Source: Geotalea toluenoxydans JCM 15764 (GTDB lineage Bacteria; Desulfobacterota; Desulfuromonadia; Geobacterales; Geobacteraceae). Taken from it: 64,000 nt of DNA. The notes beneath the pieces were generated by a model. The model made no database searches, had not been told where the DNA came from, and saw only the letters and a list, made by a program, of their open reading frames with translations. This document shows positions 26,940-38,800 of the stretch, in pieces; the stretch's first letter is position 1, and each line of letters begins with the position of its first letter. The stretch covers positions 1-64,000 of the forward strand of contig NZ_BBCJ01000013.1 in NCBI RefSeq assembly GCF_001311985.1. The letters run 5' to 3'. A program made the position numbers and the translations under genes.

Positions 26940-28457
26940 TCAGGGCGCTGCTGCCGAAGAATCATCGATGAAGGCGGTGACATCTTTGGTCAGCCGGGAC
27001 AGTGCAGCCAGGTCGAGATACATCATGTGACCCCCCCGGTAGCGGCGAATGGTGAGGTTGTTCCGCAGAGCCGGTGTCAGTCCCAGATGGTTGAGGGTAT
27101 ATTCGGTGGAGAAATGAGGTGTTGCCAGATCGAAGCAGCCCATGGCCACGAACAGCTTCATATAAGGATTCTTGGCCATTGCCTCCCGTAGGTCCTCGCT
27201 GGTGTCGGCATAGCCGTTTTTTGCTTCCCAGTCCCATCTGCCGATGCCTCCGCCAAGAATGAAATACTCCATGTCCGACCGGAAGCCGATCTCGTTGCGG
27301 ATATAATCGTTGAACAGGGTCGTATAGGGGGGGCGGATGGTGGCCACGGTGGGGTCAAAGCCGTGGGGGGAGGAGGGATCCACATTTGACGCCAGGAAGC
27401 GGCTGTCCATGGTGCCGGTCACCAGCTGCCGGTCACGGAGGAGCTCCCTGACGAAAGTTCTGCTGTCGATGCGCAGGTTGCGCCCTTCAATAAAGGCCGG
27501 GCTCAGGCCGGTGAACTGGGAGAGCTTGCCGGCGATTGCCTTTCGTTCGTCCGGCGAGAGCCGGTCTCCCTTGGCCAGGGCAGTAAGATATTCGTTTTCG
27601 GCCCAGGCTTCTGCCTCTTGCAGGATTTTATCCGGATCGGCAGCCTGGGTAGCGAGTTTGCCATGGTACCAGGCGGTGGCGGTGTAACTGGGGAGGTAGA
27701 GGGCATAGGGGAGATCGTTGCCGGGATCGAAGGAGACGGTCTGCATGTTCATGATGGCGGAAATGAGGATGGTGCCGTTCATGGCGATGCCGTGTTCAAG
27801 GAGGTAATCGGCCAGGCCGGCGGCGCGGAAGGCCCCGTAGCTTTCTCCCACCAGAAACAGCGGTGAGTTCCACCGCCCGTAACGCCCCAGGTAAAGGCGG
27901 ATGAATTTGCCCACTGCCTCGATATCCCCCTGGACGGAGCTGAACTTCTTGGCCAGATCAGGCTTGGCCGCCCGGCTGTAACCGGTGCCGACCGGATCGA
28001 TGAAGACCAGGTCCGCCTGTTCGAGCCAGGTGTATTCGTTGTCGGTGAGCCGGTATGGGGGGGGAGGCATGGTGCCGTCGGGGAGCATCTGCACCCGCTT
28101 TGGGCCGATGGTTCCCAGGTGCAGCCATACCGAGGAGGAGCCAGGGCCGCCGTTGAAGACGAAAAGGAGTGGTCGGCGGTTTTCCGGCTGCCGGTTTTCC
28201 AGGGTGTAGGCGATGAAGAAGATCCGGGCCTCGGTTTCGCCGCTGTCGCTAATTACCGGCAGGTGGCCGGCGGTGACCTGGTAACTGAGTTCTTTTTTTC
28301 CTATCGAGAGCCGATGACTGCTGACCACAGGTTTTTCCTCAACCTGTTTCATCTCTCTTGGCGGTGCTTCAGCTGCCGCTGCAGGTTCCTGATGGGCACC
28401 TGCCGGGTAAGGGATGCTGATAAGCAGTGCTGCAACAAGAATGAAAAAACGAAACAC
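26940..28457 (-). CDS. S10-family serine carboxypeptidase-like protein
   Basis: An intact 505-residue secreted alpha/beta-hydrolase. A GTG start with GGAGGTGG upstream gives a clean Sec signal (FRFFILVAALLISIPYPAGA); a longer in-frame start at 28529 is less likely. The S10 features are FVFNGGPGSSSVWLHLG (oxyanion hole), the nucleophile in VGESYGAFRAAG, the aspartate in AMGCFDLATPHF and the histidine in YRGGHMMYLD. It probably acts in the periplasm or outside the cell as a carboxypeptidase. It is a single-gene unit between the CooS promoter region and the type I secretion operon. Confidence 0.9.
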   Translation of the reverse strand: MFRFFILVAALLISIPYPAGAHQEPAAAAEAPPREMKQVEEKPVVSSHRLSIGKKELSYQVTAGHLPVISDSGETEARIFFIAYTLENRQPENRRPLLFVFNGGPGSSSVWLHLGTIGPKRVQMLPDGTMPPPPYRLTDNEYTWLEQADLVFIDPVGTGYSRAAKPDLAKKFSSVQGDIEAVGKFIRLYLGRYGRWNSPLFLVGESYGAFRAAGLADYLLEHGIAMNGTILISAIMNMQTVSFDPGNDLPYALYLPSYTATAWYHGKLATQAADPDKILQEAEAWAENEYLTALAKGDRLSPDERKAIAGKLSQFTGLSPAFIEGRNLRIDSRTFVRELLRDRQLVTGTMDSRFLASNVDPSSPHGFDPTVATIRPPYTTLFNDYIRNEIGFRSDMEYFILGGGIGRWDWEAKNGYADTSEDLREAMAKNPYMKLFVAMGCFDLATPHFSTEYTLNHLGLTPALRNNLTIRRYRGGHMMYLDLAALSRLTKDVTAFIDDSSAAAP

Positions 28458-28569
28458 AGGCCACCTCCAATGGAAATTGATTAAGTTTAGCCGATAATTC
28501 CCCCATTGCGAGCAAAAATTAAGAGCCATCCTGGTATCATTAATAGTATTTCCCGTTGACTGGAGGTAG

Positions 28570-29744
28570 CTACCGTTCGCCCATTGATTCGGTGAGGGTC
28601 TTGCGCAGCGGCTTCAGGAGGTAATCGAGCACGGTCCGATCCCCGGTGCGGATATCCACCTGGGCGGTCATGCCGGGGAGAATTTCCAGGGTCCTTCCGG
28701 TTGTGGTCTTCACCGGTTTGGCGCTGGTGGCAACATGCACCCGGTAATAGGTCAGCTCGCCGGTTTTTCCCTCTTCCTTGATGGTATCCGCACTCACATA
28801 GGAAACCGTCCCGTCCACGGAGCCGTACATGGTATAGTCAAAGGCGTCGAAGCGGATGGTGGCCTTGAGGTCAGGCTTCACCAGGGCAATATCTGAGGGC
28901 CTGATCTTCGCCTCCACGATCAGGACATCATCCAGCGGCACGATCTGTAGCAGTTCCTCCCCGGCACGCAGCACCCCCCCCTGGGTGGTGACCCGCACGT
29001 TCTTTACGATCCCCGACACCGGCGATCTCATGACACTGTCTGCCAGCTGCTGGGCGCGGGGAGTCCTTACCTGCTCGTTCTGGCCGATATCATCCTCGGT
29101 CTTGGCCAGTTCCGCCCTTGCATCCTGATAGTATTTGTTCTTGCGGTTTATCAGCTGCGCTTCGGCATCATTCAGGGCACGCTCCGCCTTGATGACCTCG
29201 GAGCGGCTCACGTCGCCGGTCTTTGCCAGCTCCGCCACCAGGCGCGCATCCTCTCTGGCCAGTCTGACCGCCACGCCCAGTGTGCGCAGTTCCTCGTCCA
29301 GGCTCTGACGCTTCTGGGTGAAAAGGGCCTTCTGGACATTCAGCAACTCGGGAAACCTTCTCAGGTTGGATGGAAAACCTATTTCCGATGCTCCGGCAAC
29401 CTCTGCCCGCAGCCTGGCTGCTTGGCCATGCAGTGCGGCAAGCCGGGAATCAAGCTCCATGACCTGGGCGGCAAAGCGGGTCTGATCAAGTGCCGCAAGC
29501 ACCTGCCCCTGCTTGACCGAATCCCCTTCCCGCACCTTCAGTGATTTAAGCACCCCCCCGTCGACCGCCTGAATCACCTGAACTCTGCTGGTGGCGATGA
29601 CCGTACCGGCGCCCCGTGCACTCTGGTCGATCCGGTAGCGGGAAGACAGAAAACAGTGGCCGCCAGAGCGACGATGAGCACCCACAGGACCAGCGAATGG
29701 CCACCAAGAGCGGGTCTTATGCCATGTTCGGACAAGTGCGGCAT
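28570..29744 (-). CDS. HlyD-family type I secretion periplasmic adaptor (one frameshift)
   Basis: Membrane fusion protein linking the inner-membrane exporter to TolC. It starts MPHLSEHGIRPALGGHSLVL with one membrane helix (WVLIVALAATVF), then after a frame change near 29650 continues with SSRYRIDQSARGAGTVIA, the lipoyl half-motif VQAVDGGVLKSLKVREGDSV-like segment, a long coiled-coil hairpin (residues 110-230) and the second lipoyl half RSPVSGIVKNVRVTTQGGV. The C-terminus has the family motif EILPGMTAQVDIRTGDRTVL. The length is about 391 residues. It starts four bases after the exporter stop. Last gene of the secretion operon. Confidence 0.9.
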
Positions 29745-29747
29745 ATA

Positions 29748-31910
29748 TCAGACCCCCACCGTCTGTACCAGCCGCCGTCCCCGGCGCGGCTGCTGCTGAA
29801 GCACTTCTTCAGGTTTGCCGTCGGCTATGATCCGGCCCCGGCCCATGAGGATAACCCGGTTGGCAAGCACCGTCAGCCGGGGCCTGTGGGTGGCGATCAG
29901 CAAAATATCGGTCGGCCGGACCGTATCCTTAATGGCTTCGAGAATCCTGTTTTCCGATTCCATATCGAGAGAGGCCGATGGCTCGTCGAGCAGCCAGACC
30001 CGCGGCTGGGCGAGGAACAGTCGAGCCAGTCCCACCAGCTGCCGCTGTCCGCCGGACAAGCCCTCGCCCCCTTCGCTGATCTCAAGCTCCATGCTGCGCG
30101 GACTGTCGGCGGCGACACGGTCGATGCCGAGCAACTCGGCCACCTCCAGGAGTTTTCCGTCACTGGCTCCCCCCCCCAGTATCACGTTGCTTTTCAGGGT
30201 TCCCTTGAAGAGATGGACGTCCTGGGGGAGATAACCGATCCGCTCGTTCACCACCTGGGTATCCAGCTCCCAGATGTCGGCCCCCCCCAGACGCACCTGC
30301 CCTTCGCTCGGCCGGTACAGACCCGCCGCCACCCTGAGGAGCGTAGACTTTCCGCAGCCGTTGGGGCCCAGCAATACCACCCGGTCGCCGGCGGCGAAGT
30401 GGAGCTCCGGCAGCTGCAGCCGCATGATCGGCGAATTTGGATAGGCGAAACGGACACCCTCGAAATCCAGCCTGTCGGGCAGGGTTTCGGGAAGGAGCAG
30501 GCTCTGGTCATCCCGCGGTCTGTTTCCAAGGAAAGCAGGCGGTTGACCATCACCAGCGACTCCCGCACATGCTGCCATTGTACCAAGAGCTGCACGCTCT
30601 GGGCGATGGGGCTGATGACCCTTCCCCCCAGTATGGTGCAGGCGATCAGGCCACCGGTGGTGAGATCGCCCACTTCGATCCGCGTCACCCCCACTACCAT
30701 GGCGGCAACATAGGCAATGGTGCTCAGGGTGCCTGTGGTCGTCATGGTGGTACTGGAAATGATCCTGCTCCGCAGGGAATATCCGGCCATGGCTGAGGTG
30801 ATGGTCCGCCAAGACTCGGCGAAGCGCCAGCCGGCGCCCGAAGACTGGATCGTTTCCGAGCCCTGGATCATATCCACCAGCAGTCCGTGACGCTCGTGAC
30901 CCCGGTTTATCTCCTGACGGGCGAGTTTCCGAAGCTGTCTCTGGGCCACCCAGCCGCATGCCAATGCCACCGGCAGCAGGATCAGGTAGACCAGGCTCAC
31001 CCGGCCGCCGATACCGGCGATGAGGGCAATGAAAAAGAGGCAGAAGCAGATCGGTCACGGCAAAGATGATGGTCGAGGAGAAGAAGCCCCGCACCAGTTC
31101 CAGGCCGTTCATCTGGGCGGCAAGGGAGCCGAGGCTGCGTGGCCGTGAGTCCAGTCGCAGACGCATCACGTGTTCGAACAACCGCTGGGAAATTGCCACA
31201 TCCACCTGCTTGGCCATGGTGTCCACAATCCGCGCCCTGATGAACTTCAAAGCCCAGTCGACCGCCACGATGATCGCCATGCCGGTAACGAGCGCCGTCA
31301 GCGTCGTATAGGCCAGGGTCGGCACGACCCGGTCGTACACCTGCATGGAAAAGAGGGAGGAGGCCACTGCCAGCAGGTTCACCACGACGGTGGCGAAAAC
31401 AACCTCCATAAGCCAGCGTTTTTCCTTGAGCACCTCCTGCAGCAGCAGGCGCGATGCGCCGCTTTTCAGCAATTCGGCGGAGCTGGTGTCCTTGGCGGTA
31501 AACCGCAACCACAGAACCGGCGCATCCGCCAGCTCCCCGGCCGGCAGTTCCGTGGCGCTTCCGTCCTCTCCGGCAAGGGAAACAGTTCCGTCACGGCCAG
31601 GGGAGGCAACCTGCCACTCCCCCCCGTGCAGGGCCAGTACCGGTAGATGTCGTCTGTCCAGGCGGCTCCAGCGCAGCTGGGCCACATGCACCCCCTTTTG
31701 GTGCACTGCTGCAAGGATTCTCGACAGGCGCTCCACAGGCGGAAGTTCCACATTCTCCGACTGTACCTTGTGGCAGACCTGGGCCAGTGCGCCGCTCGGC
31801 ACCGGAACCCCTTGCATGACCAGCAGTTTACCCAGCACACCCGGCTTGATCGCCGTCACACGCAGCTCTTTACCCCTGTCTCTGTTTTCCATACCATCCT
31901 GTCCCATCAT
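29748..31910 (-). CDS. Type I secretion ABC exporter, LssB-type with C39-like domain (two frameshifts)
   Basis: A fused permease-ATPase of about 720 residues. An N-terminal C39-like domain (residues 20-135, no catalytic Cys-His pair visible) is followed by six helices starting near LMEVVFATVVVNLLAVASSL, then an ATPase with Walker A LLGPNGCGKSTLLRV, signature GLSGGQRQLVGLARL and Walker B WLLDEPSASLDME. Frame changes near 31040 and 30520 are needed. ATG 31910 overlaps the TolC stop (ATGA), which decides the start. Exporters with a degenerate peptidase domain use it to dock unfolded RTX- or adhesin-type substrates without cleaving them. Confidence 0.9.
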   Translation of the reverse strand: MMGQDGMENRDRGKELRVTAIKPGVLGKLLVMQGVPVPSGALAQVCHKVQSENVELPPVERLSRILAAVHQKGVHVAQLRWSRLDRRHLPVLALHGGEWQVASPGRDGTVSLAGEDGSATELPAGELADAPVLWLRFTAKDTSSAELLKSGASRLLLQEVLKEKRWLMEVVFATVVVNLLAVASSLFSMQVYDRVVPTLAYTTLTALVTGMAIIVAVDWALKFIRARIVDTMAKQVDVAISQRLFEHVMRLRLDSRPRSLGSLAAQMNGLELVRGFFSSTIIFAVTDLLLPLFHCPHRRYRRPGEPGLPDPAAGGIGMRLGGPETASETRPSGDKPGSRASRTAGGYDPGLGNDPVFGRRLALRRVLADHHLSHGRIFPAEQDHFQYHHDDHRHPEHHCLCCRHGSGGDADRSGRSHHRWPDRLHHTGGKGHQPHRPERAALGTMAACAGVAGDGQPPAFLGNRPRDDQSLLLPETLPDRLDFEGVRFAYPNSPIMRLQLPELHFAAGDRVVLLGPNGCGKSTLLRVAAGLYRPSEGQVRLGGADIWELDTQVVNERIGYLPQDVHLFKGTLKSNVILGGGASDGKLLEVAELLGIDRVAADSPRSMELEISEGGEGLSGGQRQLVGLARLFLAQPRVWLLDEPSASLDMESENRILEAIKDTVRPTDILLIATHRPRLTVLANRVILMGRGRIIADGKPEEVLQQQPRRGRRLVQTVGV

Positions 31911-33174
31911 GGTTGTATTCCTATGGTCCCATCGAGTCTTCCCAGCAGTACCGCCAGACGCAGGCTGTTTTCCTGAAAAGAGCTCCTGGTCTGCTCCAAA
32001 GCGAGCCGGGCATCGGACAATTCCCGCTGGGCATTGAGCACATCGACCCACGTCTTTCGCCCCGCGTCATACTGGCGCATGAATGAAGCAGGGTTTCCTC
32101 CGTTGCCGTCACCAGCAGCTCATTGCTCTGCATAACGCTCCGCAGCGACTCCGTTTCCGCAAGGAGCGCCTGGGCACGGCGCCTGGCGTCATTGCGGGCG
32201 GTCTCGACCTCTTTGCGGGCAGCTTCGACCCGGGCGTTCGCGGACTTGATCCGCTTCCATCCCGCAAAACCGGCTCCTTCAATATTTCCCTCCAGGACCA
32301 GCCCGGCCTTGGTTTCCACCGGCAGTTCCCTGACCCCGTTTTTCGAATAGATATCCTGGTCGAACCGGGCATAGAGGCTTGGCATCAGATCGGCCCGGCG
32401 CAGGTTTACCTCGGTCCGTACCACTTCCACATCAGCCTGCCGCTGGCGCACTGTGGCTGAAGCTTCTACCACGCCGGCAACAATGCCGGCTGGCTCCGGG
32501 AGTGCCGTGAGCGTGTCCGGTATGGGCAGAAGGCTTTCCATCGGCTCCTGGGTCAGGGCCTGCAGATCCGTCAGCGCACGCTGCAGCTGCCCTTTCAGCT
32601 GTTCCCGCTGGGCAACGGCCAGGGCCAGCCTGGAGCGTGCCAGGCGGACATCGGCTTCGGATGCGATGCTGCCGGCTTGGCGGCGGGAGATGAGACCCAG
32701 CAGTTTTTCATGCTCCTGTACGTTTTGTTCGGCGGCTGCCAGGCGCTGCCGGTAGCCCATCAGTACGGCATAGGCCGAGGCGGTTTCTTCCATGAGCTGG
32801 CGCTGCAGTGTCAGGAGCGATATATGGCCTGAGCGCAGCCTCATCCCTGCCTTGTCGATTGCGCCGTCAATGCGCCCTCCGACCCAGAGGGGCTGCTGAA
32901 CGCGGGCGAAGACCTGCGACTGGTCATTGGTCAAAGCCTGGGCCTGCAGGGACAGGGATGGGTAACGGCGTGCTTTTTCCGACTGTAGATCCAGGCCGAG
33001 GGCGCCCAGTTCATCGAGCCTGCTTTTGATGCTCGGGTGCAGGGTGACGGCATTGCGCATGGCGGCTACGATGCCATCAGCGCGTGATGCAGGAATATCT
33101 TGGGCAGCAAGCGGTCCAGCCGGCATCGGGAAAGTGAACAAACAGAGCAGCAGAGCGCGGCGCCACAGTGTCAT
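31907..33174 (-). CDS. TolC-family outer-membrane channel for type I secretion (one frameshift)
   Basis: About 422 residues with a signal peptide (MTLWRRALLLCLFTFPMPAG), then two TolC/OEP repeats rich in long helices, for example DVRLARSRLALAVAQREQLK and EVVRTEVNLRRADLMPSLYA. The frame changes near 32085 and resumes as MRQYDAGRKTWVDVLNAQRE, the conserved OEP segment, ending LAVLLGRLDGTIGIQP. The ATG overlaps the stop of the TPR-sulfotransferase gene (TGATG) and the stop overlaps the exporter start. It should form the trimeric outer-membrane duct of this exporter. Confidence 0.88.
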
Positions 33175-35765
33175 CAGGCGTCACCGATTGCGGGGGGGTC
33201 TCTCCGGAGCCGCGTCGACAGGTACGGTTGTCGATGGCCCCGGTCAGTTTTTCGACCTCGCCCGCGTTCCCCAGCGCCTTCTCAACCGCCAGGAGGTTTT
33301 CCAGCCACGGCTGATGGTCGGCCAGCAGCTCTATGGAGCGGCGCATTTCTTTTCTCGCCTCGACCAGTTTCTGCTGCTGAAACAGGGCCGCCCCGAGAAA
33401 ATGGTGGGCTGCTGCGTGGGCGGGGCGTGCCAGAATAAGGGCCCGGAAGGCGGCTTCTGCCTCAGCCGTCCTTCCGGCCTGGAGGTGTGCCATCCCGTCA
33501 AGGAAGAGCTGCCGGGATACGGGAGAGCGGAAGGGGCTCAGGCATGGGCGGGATGTCGGCCAGTACGTTTTCCAAGGGCTCCAGATGTTCCGCGTACCGC
33601 TTCCATTTTGCCTTCGACGTGGTATAGACAGGCTGGCGCACCTGCCACACGGAAGCGGTCTTCACCGCCCGGTCAAGCTCCTGGAAGGCGAGCACCTCCT
33701 CCTCCCACGGCAGTTCCAGATAGTCGATGATGCGGTGCGCCCATCCCTCCACGTCCTCCACCAGGGCATCGTAATCCACATCGAGGATCTGCCCCGGAAA
33801 AACCCGGTGCCAGTGGTTCATCAGGCGCTGGTGATCCACCAGCTGCTCACCGATCCAGGAAAGGTCGTAGGCGAAGCCCATGCCGCCGAACTTGGCGGCA
33901 TAATCGACGAAATAGTTGGACATGGCCACATCCCGCGGCTCTCGCTTAAGGTGCAGGATCCGGGCATTGGGAAACAGGAGCTTGATAAGGCCCACATGCT
34001 CGAAGTTATGGGGAAGCTTGTCCACCACCCTTTCGGCCCCTGGCGCATAGGCCTGCAGTTCGGCCAGGTGCCTTTCGGCGAAGCGTCTCGATTCATCCTT
34101 CCCCAGGTCATCGATGCACTCCGGGTAGCTGCGCCTGGTGCCCAGCTTAATCTCCCAGGCATTCAACTTCCGGATCAGCTCCGGAACCAGGGACAGTTCG
34201 CCGGCGCCGTAGACTCTGCTGTGGCTCCCCAGGATCTGTTCCACCAGGGTCGTCCCCGAACGGGGCATACCGAGGACAAAGGTGGGGACCCGGCTTTCTA
34301 TTCCATAACCGGCGCGGCTCTGCATGAATTCGGGCGAAAACCTGGCCATCTCCCTTTCCACGTGGGCCCGATGATGCTCGGGACGATAGAGAAGATGTTC
34401 CTTGGCCGCTGTATTGGCGTCGACGGCAAACTGCCAGGCTTTGTCATACTCTTTTTTCTTTTCCCAGGCTGTTGCAGGGTAAACAGCAGATGTGACTGCA
34501 CCGGTCCTTCCAGGCTCGGTCTCCGCGCCGCCAGCGCCATCTGTTCCAGAACCTTCGAATCGTCCGGTACCTTCCGGGCCTGGATCAGCTGGCTCCACCC
34601 CTGTAGCGGAGCGACTTTTTTCAGATCCTCGTAAAGCTTCATTGCTTGGTCAACATGTCCCCGCTGCATGAGCAGTTGCCCCAGTCCAACCAGTGCCGGT
34701 GCAAACTGGGGCGCCTGGGCAAGCGCCTCACGGTAACCTGCTTCAGCAAGGATAAGCTCATCGTTTTCCGCCAGCACATGGGCATGGGCAGTAAGAGCAT
34801 GTGCACGGGATAAGCCGCTTTTGCCTCCCGTCAACTCCAGCGCCCTGTTCGCGGCTTCCCTGGCGATCTTGTTCCCCAGGCGGCTGCCCATCATTGCCAG
34901 TCGGGACCAGAGGCCGGAGTTATCCGGCTGTTTCTCGATTGCCTGCTTCAGCCAATGGGCCGCTTCGCCAAAGCGGCCGCGCACCTGTGCCAACTCTGCA
35001 GCGAGTTCCATGAGCTGTGTCGTCAGGCTTCGTTTCCAGAGAATCCTTCAGCAGATGCCACGCCTCGTCGTGCTTTCCCCTTGCTCCCAGCATATGCACC
35101 AGGGCCGCTGTCGCCCCCTGCTCGCCGCTTTCCGCAGCCTGGCGCATCAACAATTCAGCTTCATCGTGCCGTTCAAGAGATGAGAGGGCCTCCATATGGG
35201 ACATCATATAGAGACGCTGGTCCTTGTCCGGAAGGGACGCAGCCATGTCAAGGGCGCCCAATGCCTTAGCCGCCTCGCCAACAGCCAGATAGACCCGCGC
35301 CAGGTTCAGCCAGGCGCCTCCCGAATTCGGCAACAGCTCCACCGCCTGCTCCAGCATCGGCAGCGCCTCCGGTATCCGCCCTGCAGCCAGCAGGCATGCC
35401 CCGAGCCGGGCCGCTATCATTGGGTGTTTTTCGTGACCTCTTCGCGCGCGATAAAGAAAGGGTATCGCAGTACCGGGCTCCCCCAGCCGGAACCAGGCGC
35501 TTCCCACTGACAGCAGTGCTTCTCCGTTGTCAAGGTCGGAAGGAGTTGGAAATTCGGCCAGTGCCGCCATGGCCTTTTCCTGTTCATTGTCCATGGCTGC
35601 GGCAAGGGCGTAAAAGGCACGCGCCGGCCGTTTCAGTTCAATCAAGACCGCCAGTTTGTCCGCCTGCTCCATTGCCTCCCCGGTCTGACCGGTCTGCAAA
35701 AGGTTCAGCACTTGTGCCAGGCGCGGATCCAGGGAACTGACTGGGGGTGGGGCAGAATCTGTCAT
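33174..35765 (-). CDS. TPR-repeat sulfotransferase in type I secretion operon (about four frameshifts)
   Basis: A cytoplasmic protein of about 863 residues: TPR repeats from residue 10 to about 430, a sulfotransferase domain, and a further short TPR tail. The sulfotransferase 5'-PSB loop reads FVLGMPRSGTTLVEQILGSH, followed by SRVYGAGELSLVPELIRKL and LPHNFEHVGLIKLLFPNARI; the 3'-phosphate region is LHLKREPRDVAMSNYFVDYA. These resemble tyrosylprotein-sulfotransferase-like (Sulfotransfer_3) enzymes that use PAPS. Frame changes near 34965, 34485, 33530 and 33200 are needed. The stop overlaps the tolC ATG, so it is part of the secretion operon. The acceptor is unknown; the co-encoded adhesin is the obvious candidate. 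Confidence 0.85.
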
Positions 35766-35820
35766 CTGTCGCTCCGGGTGGAAAGAAGGGTGTTGACATT
35801 GCGGGATCAGGAAGAATGAT

Positions 35821-35844
35821 GCCCGCACCGATGGCGGTGCGGGC
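35821..35844 (-). terminator. Hairpin between adhesin and TPR-sulfotransferase genes
   Basis: A perfect 10-base stem, GCCCGCACCG, with a four-base loop. On the minus strand it is followed by ATCATTCTTCC rather than a true U run, so it probably attenuates transcription or protects the adhesin mRNA 3' end rather than stopping all transcripts. Confidence 0.55.
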
Positions 35845-35868
35845 AGAGACCAGTGGAAGCGGGACGGA

Positions 35869-38800
35869 TTAAGGACCCACGCCGGAATCGACAAAGACGA
35901 CCTGATCGAAATGATGGGCAAGGGCTCCGGCATTGATGGCAATGGCCCCCTCCTGCGTTCCGGTGGCGGCGTAATATTGCTGCGTCATGAAAGATCCGGA
36001 GGGAGTGGTCTTTTGAGTCGAATGACCCAGCATCAGCGAGCTGCCCATGAGGAAAACGGCGGCCTTGCCGCCGGCCGTGCCATAGTATCCACCGCTGAAA
36101 GCGTCCCCATCGGTCCAAGGAATGGCGGCATTTTCCGGCTGAGATGCCAGCAGTTTACTGCCGTTGCCGTAACGCAAGGCATCGATATCTATCACCAGCA
36201 TGTCGTCGGAACCAAAGCCGCTGAAGTCAAGGGGATCATTCGGCATGCCGTTCAGGTGAACGGTGACGGGAGCGGAGCCTAAGATATCGGTCAAGTCGCA
36301 GCAGCCTTTTCGCCGGCTTCCCGCAGGCCATTGCCATTGGTGTCTGTCCAGCTGCCGGTGCCGTCGATCACCACATTTACCGGCCAGACGAAATCCACCA
36401 GCCACCGTGGGGGGCGTCCGAGTTGAGGGTGGCAAGCACGGCCGCAGTATTGTTCCCCGTATAGCCGGGCAGAATCTGGCGGGCATCATTCAGGGCATTG
36501 GCCGAGTCGGTCCAGTAGGCAAAGGCCCCGCTCCTTTTGCCGTTTATGGTGTTTCCCATCTCCGCAATGCGCATGATGGCGTGAGCATCGGCCGGTTGCC
36601 CATTGAATGGAGTCGAGAGCGGCGATTCCCGCACGGTAAGACGCACCGGCTGGAGAGATTGGGAGTTGAAGGCATAGGTGATCCGGAATGGTGTCATGAG
36701 ACCAGTTATGGAGGTGAGCGCCGAGAGGGATTTCAGCCGGGTGGCAGACCTGAGTATATCGTTTCCCTGCAGTTCCTGGATATCCAGCTCCAGTTTGTCG
36801 TCGGCGCCGAAGCCGGTCAGGTTCAGGGTGTCTTGTGGGATGTCGTTGAAATGGATGGTTACCGGCTTGCCCCCTGTCAGATCGGCATTGCCACCTGCAC
36901 CGAAAACAGCCGGCCGGTCTTCACCCACGTCCCATACGCCGTCGCCGTCGGTGTCGATTATAGCCCCGTTGCGCTCCACGATCACCTGTATGGTCGTCGG
37001 TGCGGGAATGTTGACGAAGTCCACCGCTTGCTGCAGCAGCAAATCGGGGGAAAGCTGCGATGCCAGGTGACCTCTCATGGTCATAAGACCGTCTTTACTG
37101 CTGAAATCCAGACTGCGCGGGCTGCCGGCAAGGCCATGCAGGCTCAGGCCGGCATCCACCGAGCGGGCTTTGGCTGAAATGTTCACATAGGTGTGGTTGT
37201 TGTGATACCGGGTCCCGGCGCCATTGTTCAAGGCAACCAATGCATTGCTGGTACTACCCATGTGACTGGCTCCATAAGCGGTAATAGCATCGAGGGTCTT
37301 GATGTTGGGCCTGGTGAGGATTTGCAGTGCCTCATGGCCATTGTCGATGAATGCCCGGGCATCCATCTCTATCCTGTCGTCGGCACTGAAACCGGCAAGG
37401 TTGATGGCAGCGGTCGGGACATTATTGTAATGGATGACCCCATGGATTGCTGAAAGGTCGAAATTTCCGGTGCCCGGGGTAAAGTCTGCCCTGGTCGTGT
37501 CGGACCCGTCCCGCATACCGTTGGCATTGAGGTCGACCCAGGCGCCGGATGCTTCCACCACAAAGTGCTCTCTGATATCGGTTACGGTTACTGTCAGATC
37601 CTGCGAATCGGTGAGTCCACCGGTGTCGGTTACGGAGACCTGAACATCATAAATATTGTTGTTGTCGGCATCGGCCCGAGCTTCGTGATCCGGAGCAACC
37701 AGGAAGGTCAGCACCCCGGTGACGGAATCGATGGTGAACAGTGCGCGATCTGCTCCGCCGGTGATGCTGAAGGTTTTGCTGTCCCCTGCATCCTCGTCTG
37801 TCGAGGTGACGGTGGTGACGGCGGTCTGGTTTTCCGCAACGCTCATGGCTGCCGTTGCCCCGCCGCCGTTGCTGGTGATAACCGGCGCTTCGTTCACGTC
37901 TACAACCCCGACAGTTACCCCTTGCTCGGCACTGTAAAGGCCGTCGTTGACGATCACGGTAAAGCTGTAGCCAGGCCTCGTCTCGAAGTCGGCGGGGTTG
38001 CGGAGAGTGACGGCGCCGCTGCCGGCATCAATGTTCAACTGATCCGCATCTCCTCCTGCCTTGAGGCTGTAGGTGAGGACGGAGCCTTCATCGGCATCGG
38101 CGGCGGTTGCCTGGTAGATGACGGTGCCGGTGGGGGCGTTTTCGGTGACGCTGCCCATTGCGCCGGAAGTAATGACGGGGGCGTTGTCGTTGAGGTTTAC
38201 TACATTGACCGTAATTCCTTGTTCGGTGCTGTTGGCGCCGTCGTCGGCGATGACGGTGAAGGTGTAGGAAGTCTTTGTCTCGAAATCGGCGCTGTTATTG
38301 AGGGTGACTGCGCCGCTGCCGGGATCGATGGTGAGCAGGGAGGCGTCTTCTCCTGGCTTGAGGCTGTAAGTGATGGTGGTTTCGGTATCCGCATCCCGAG
38401 CTGCAGCCTGGTAGATGACAGTATCCGTGGTGGCATTTTCGGCGACGGTACCGCTGCTGCCGGAAGTGATGACCGGGGCGTTGTCGTTGCGGTCGGTGAG
38501 GTTGATGGTCACCGTGCCCGTATCGCTTAACCTGCCGTCCGATGCCTGGACGGTGAGGGTAAATTCCCGGATGGTTTCGAAATCGAGCTTTGAGGCGTCG
38601 GCAACGGTGATTGCCCCACTGGCGGCATCGATGGCAAAGGCGCCATTGTCGTTTCCGGCGATTATGGTGTAGGTAATCGTATCGCCGTCGGCGTCGGTAG
38701 CGGATACCTTTCCTACCGGCGAACCCTTGGCGCTGTTTTCGGCAAGGATAACGGCGTAGTTGCCAGATTCGGCGCAAAATTGGCAGGATTGGACCCCGAG

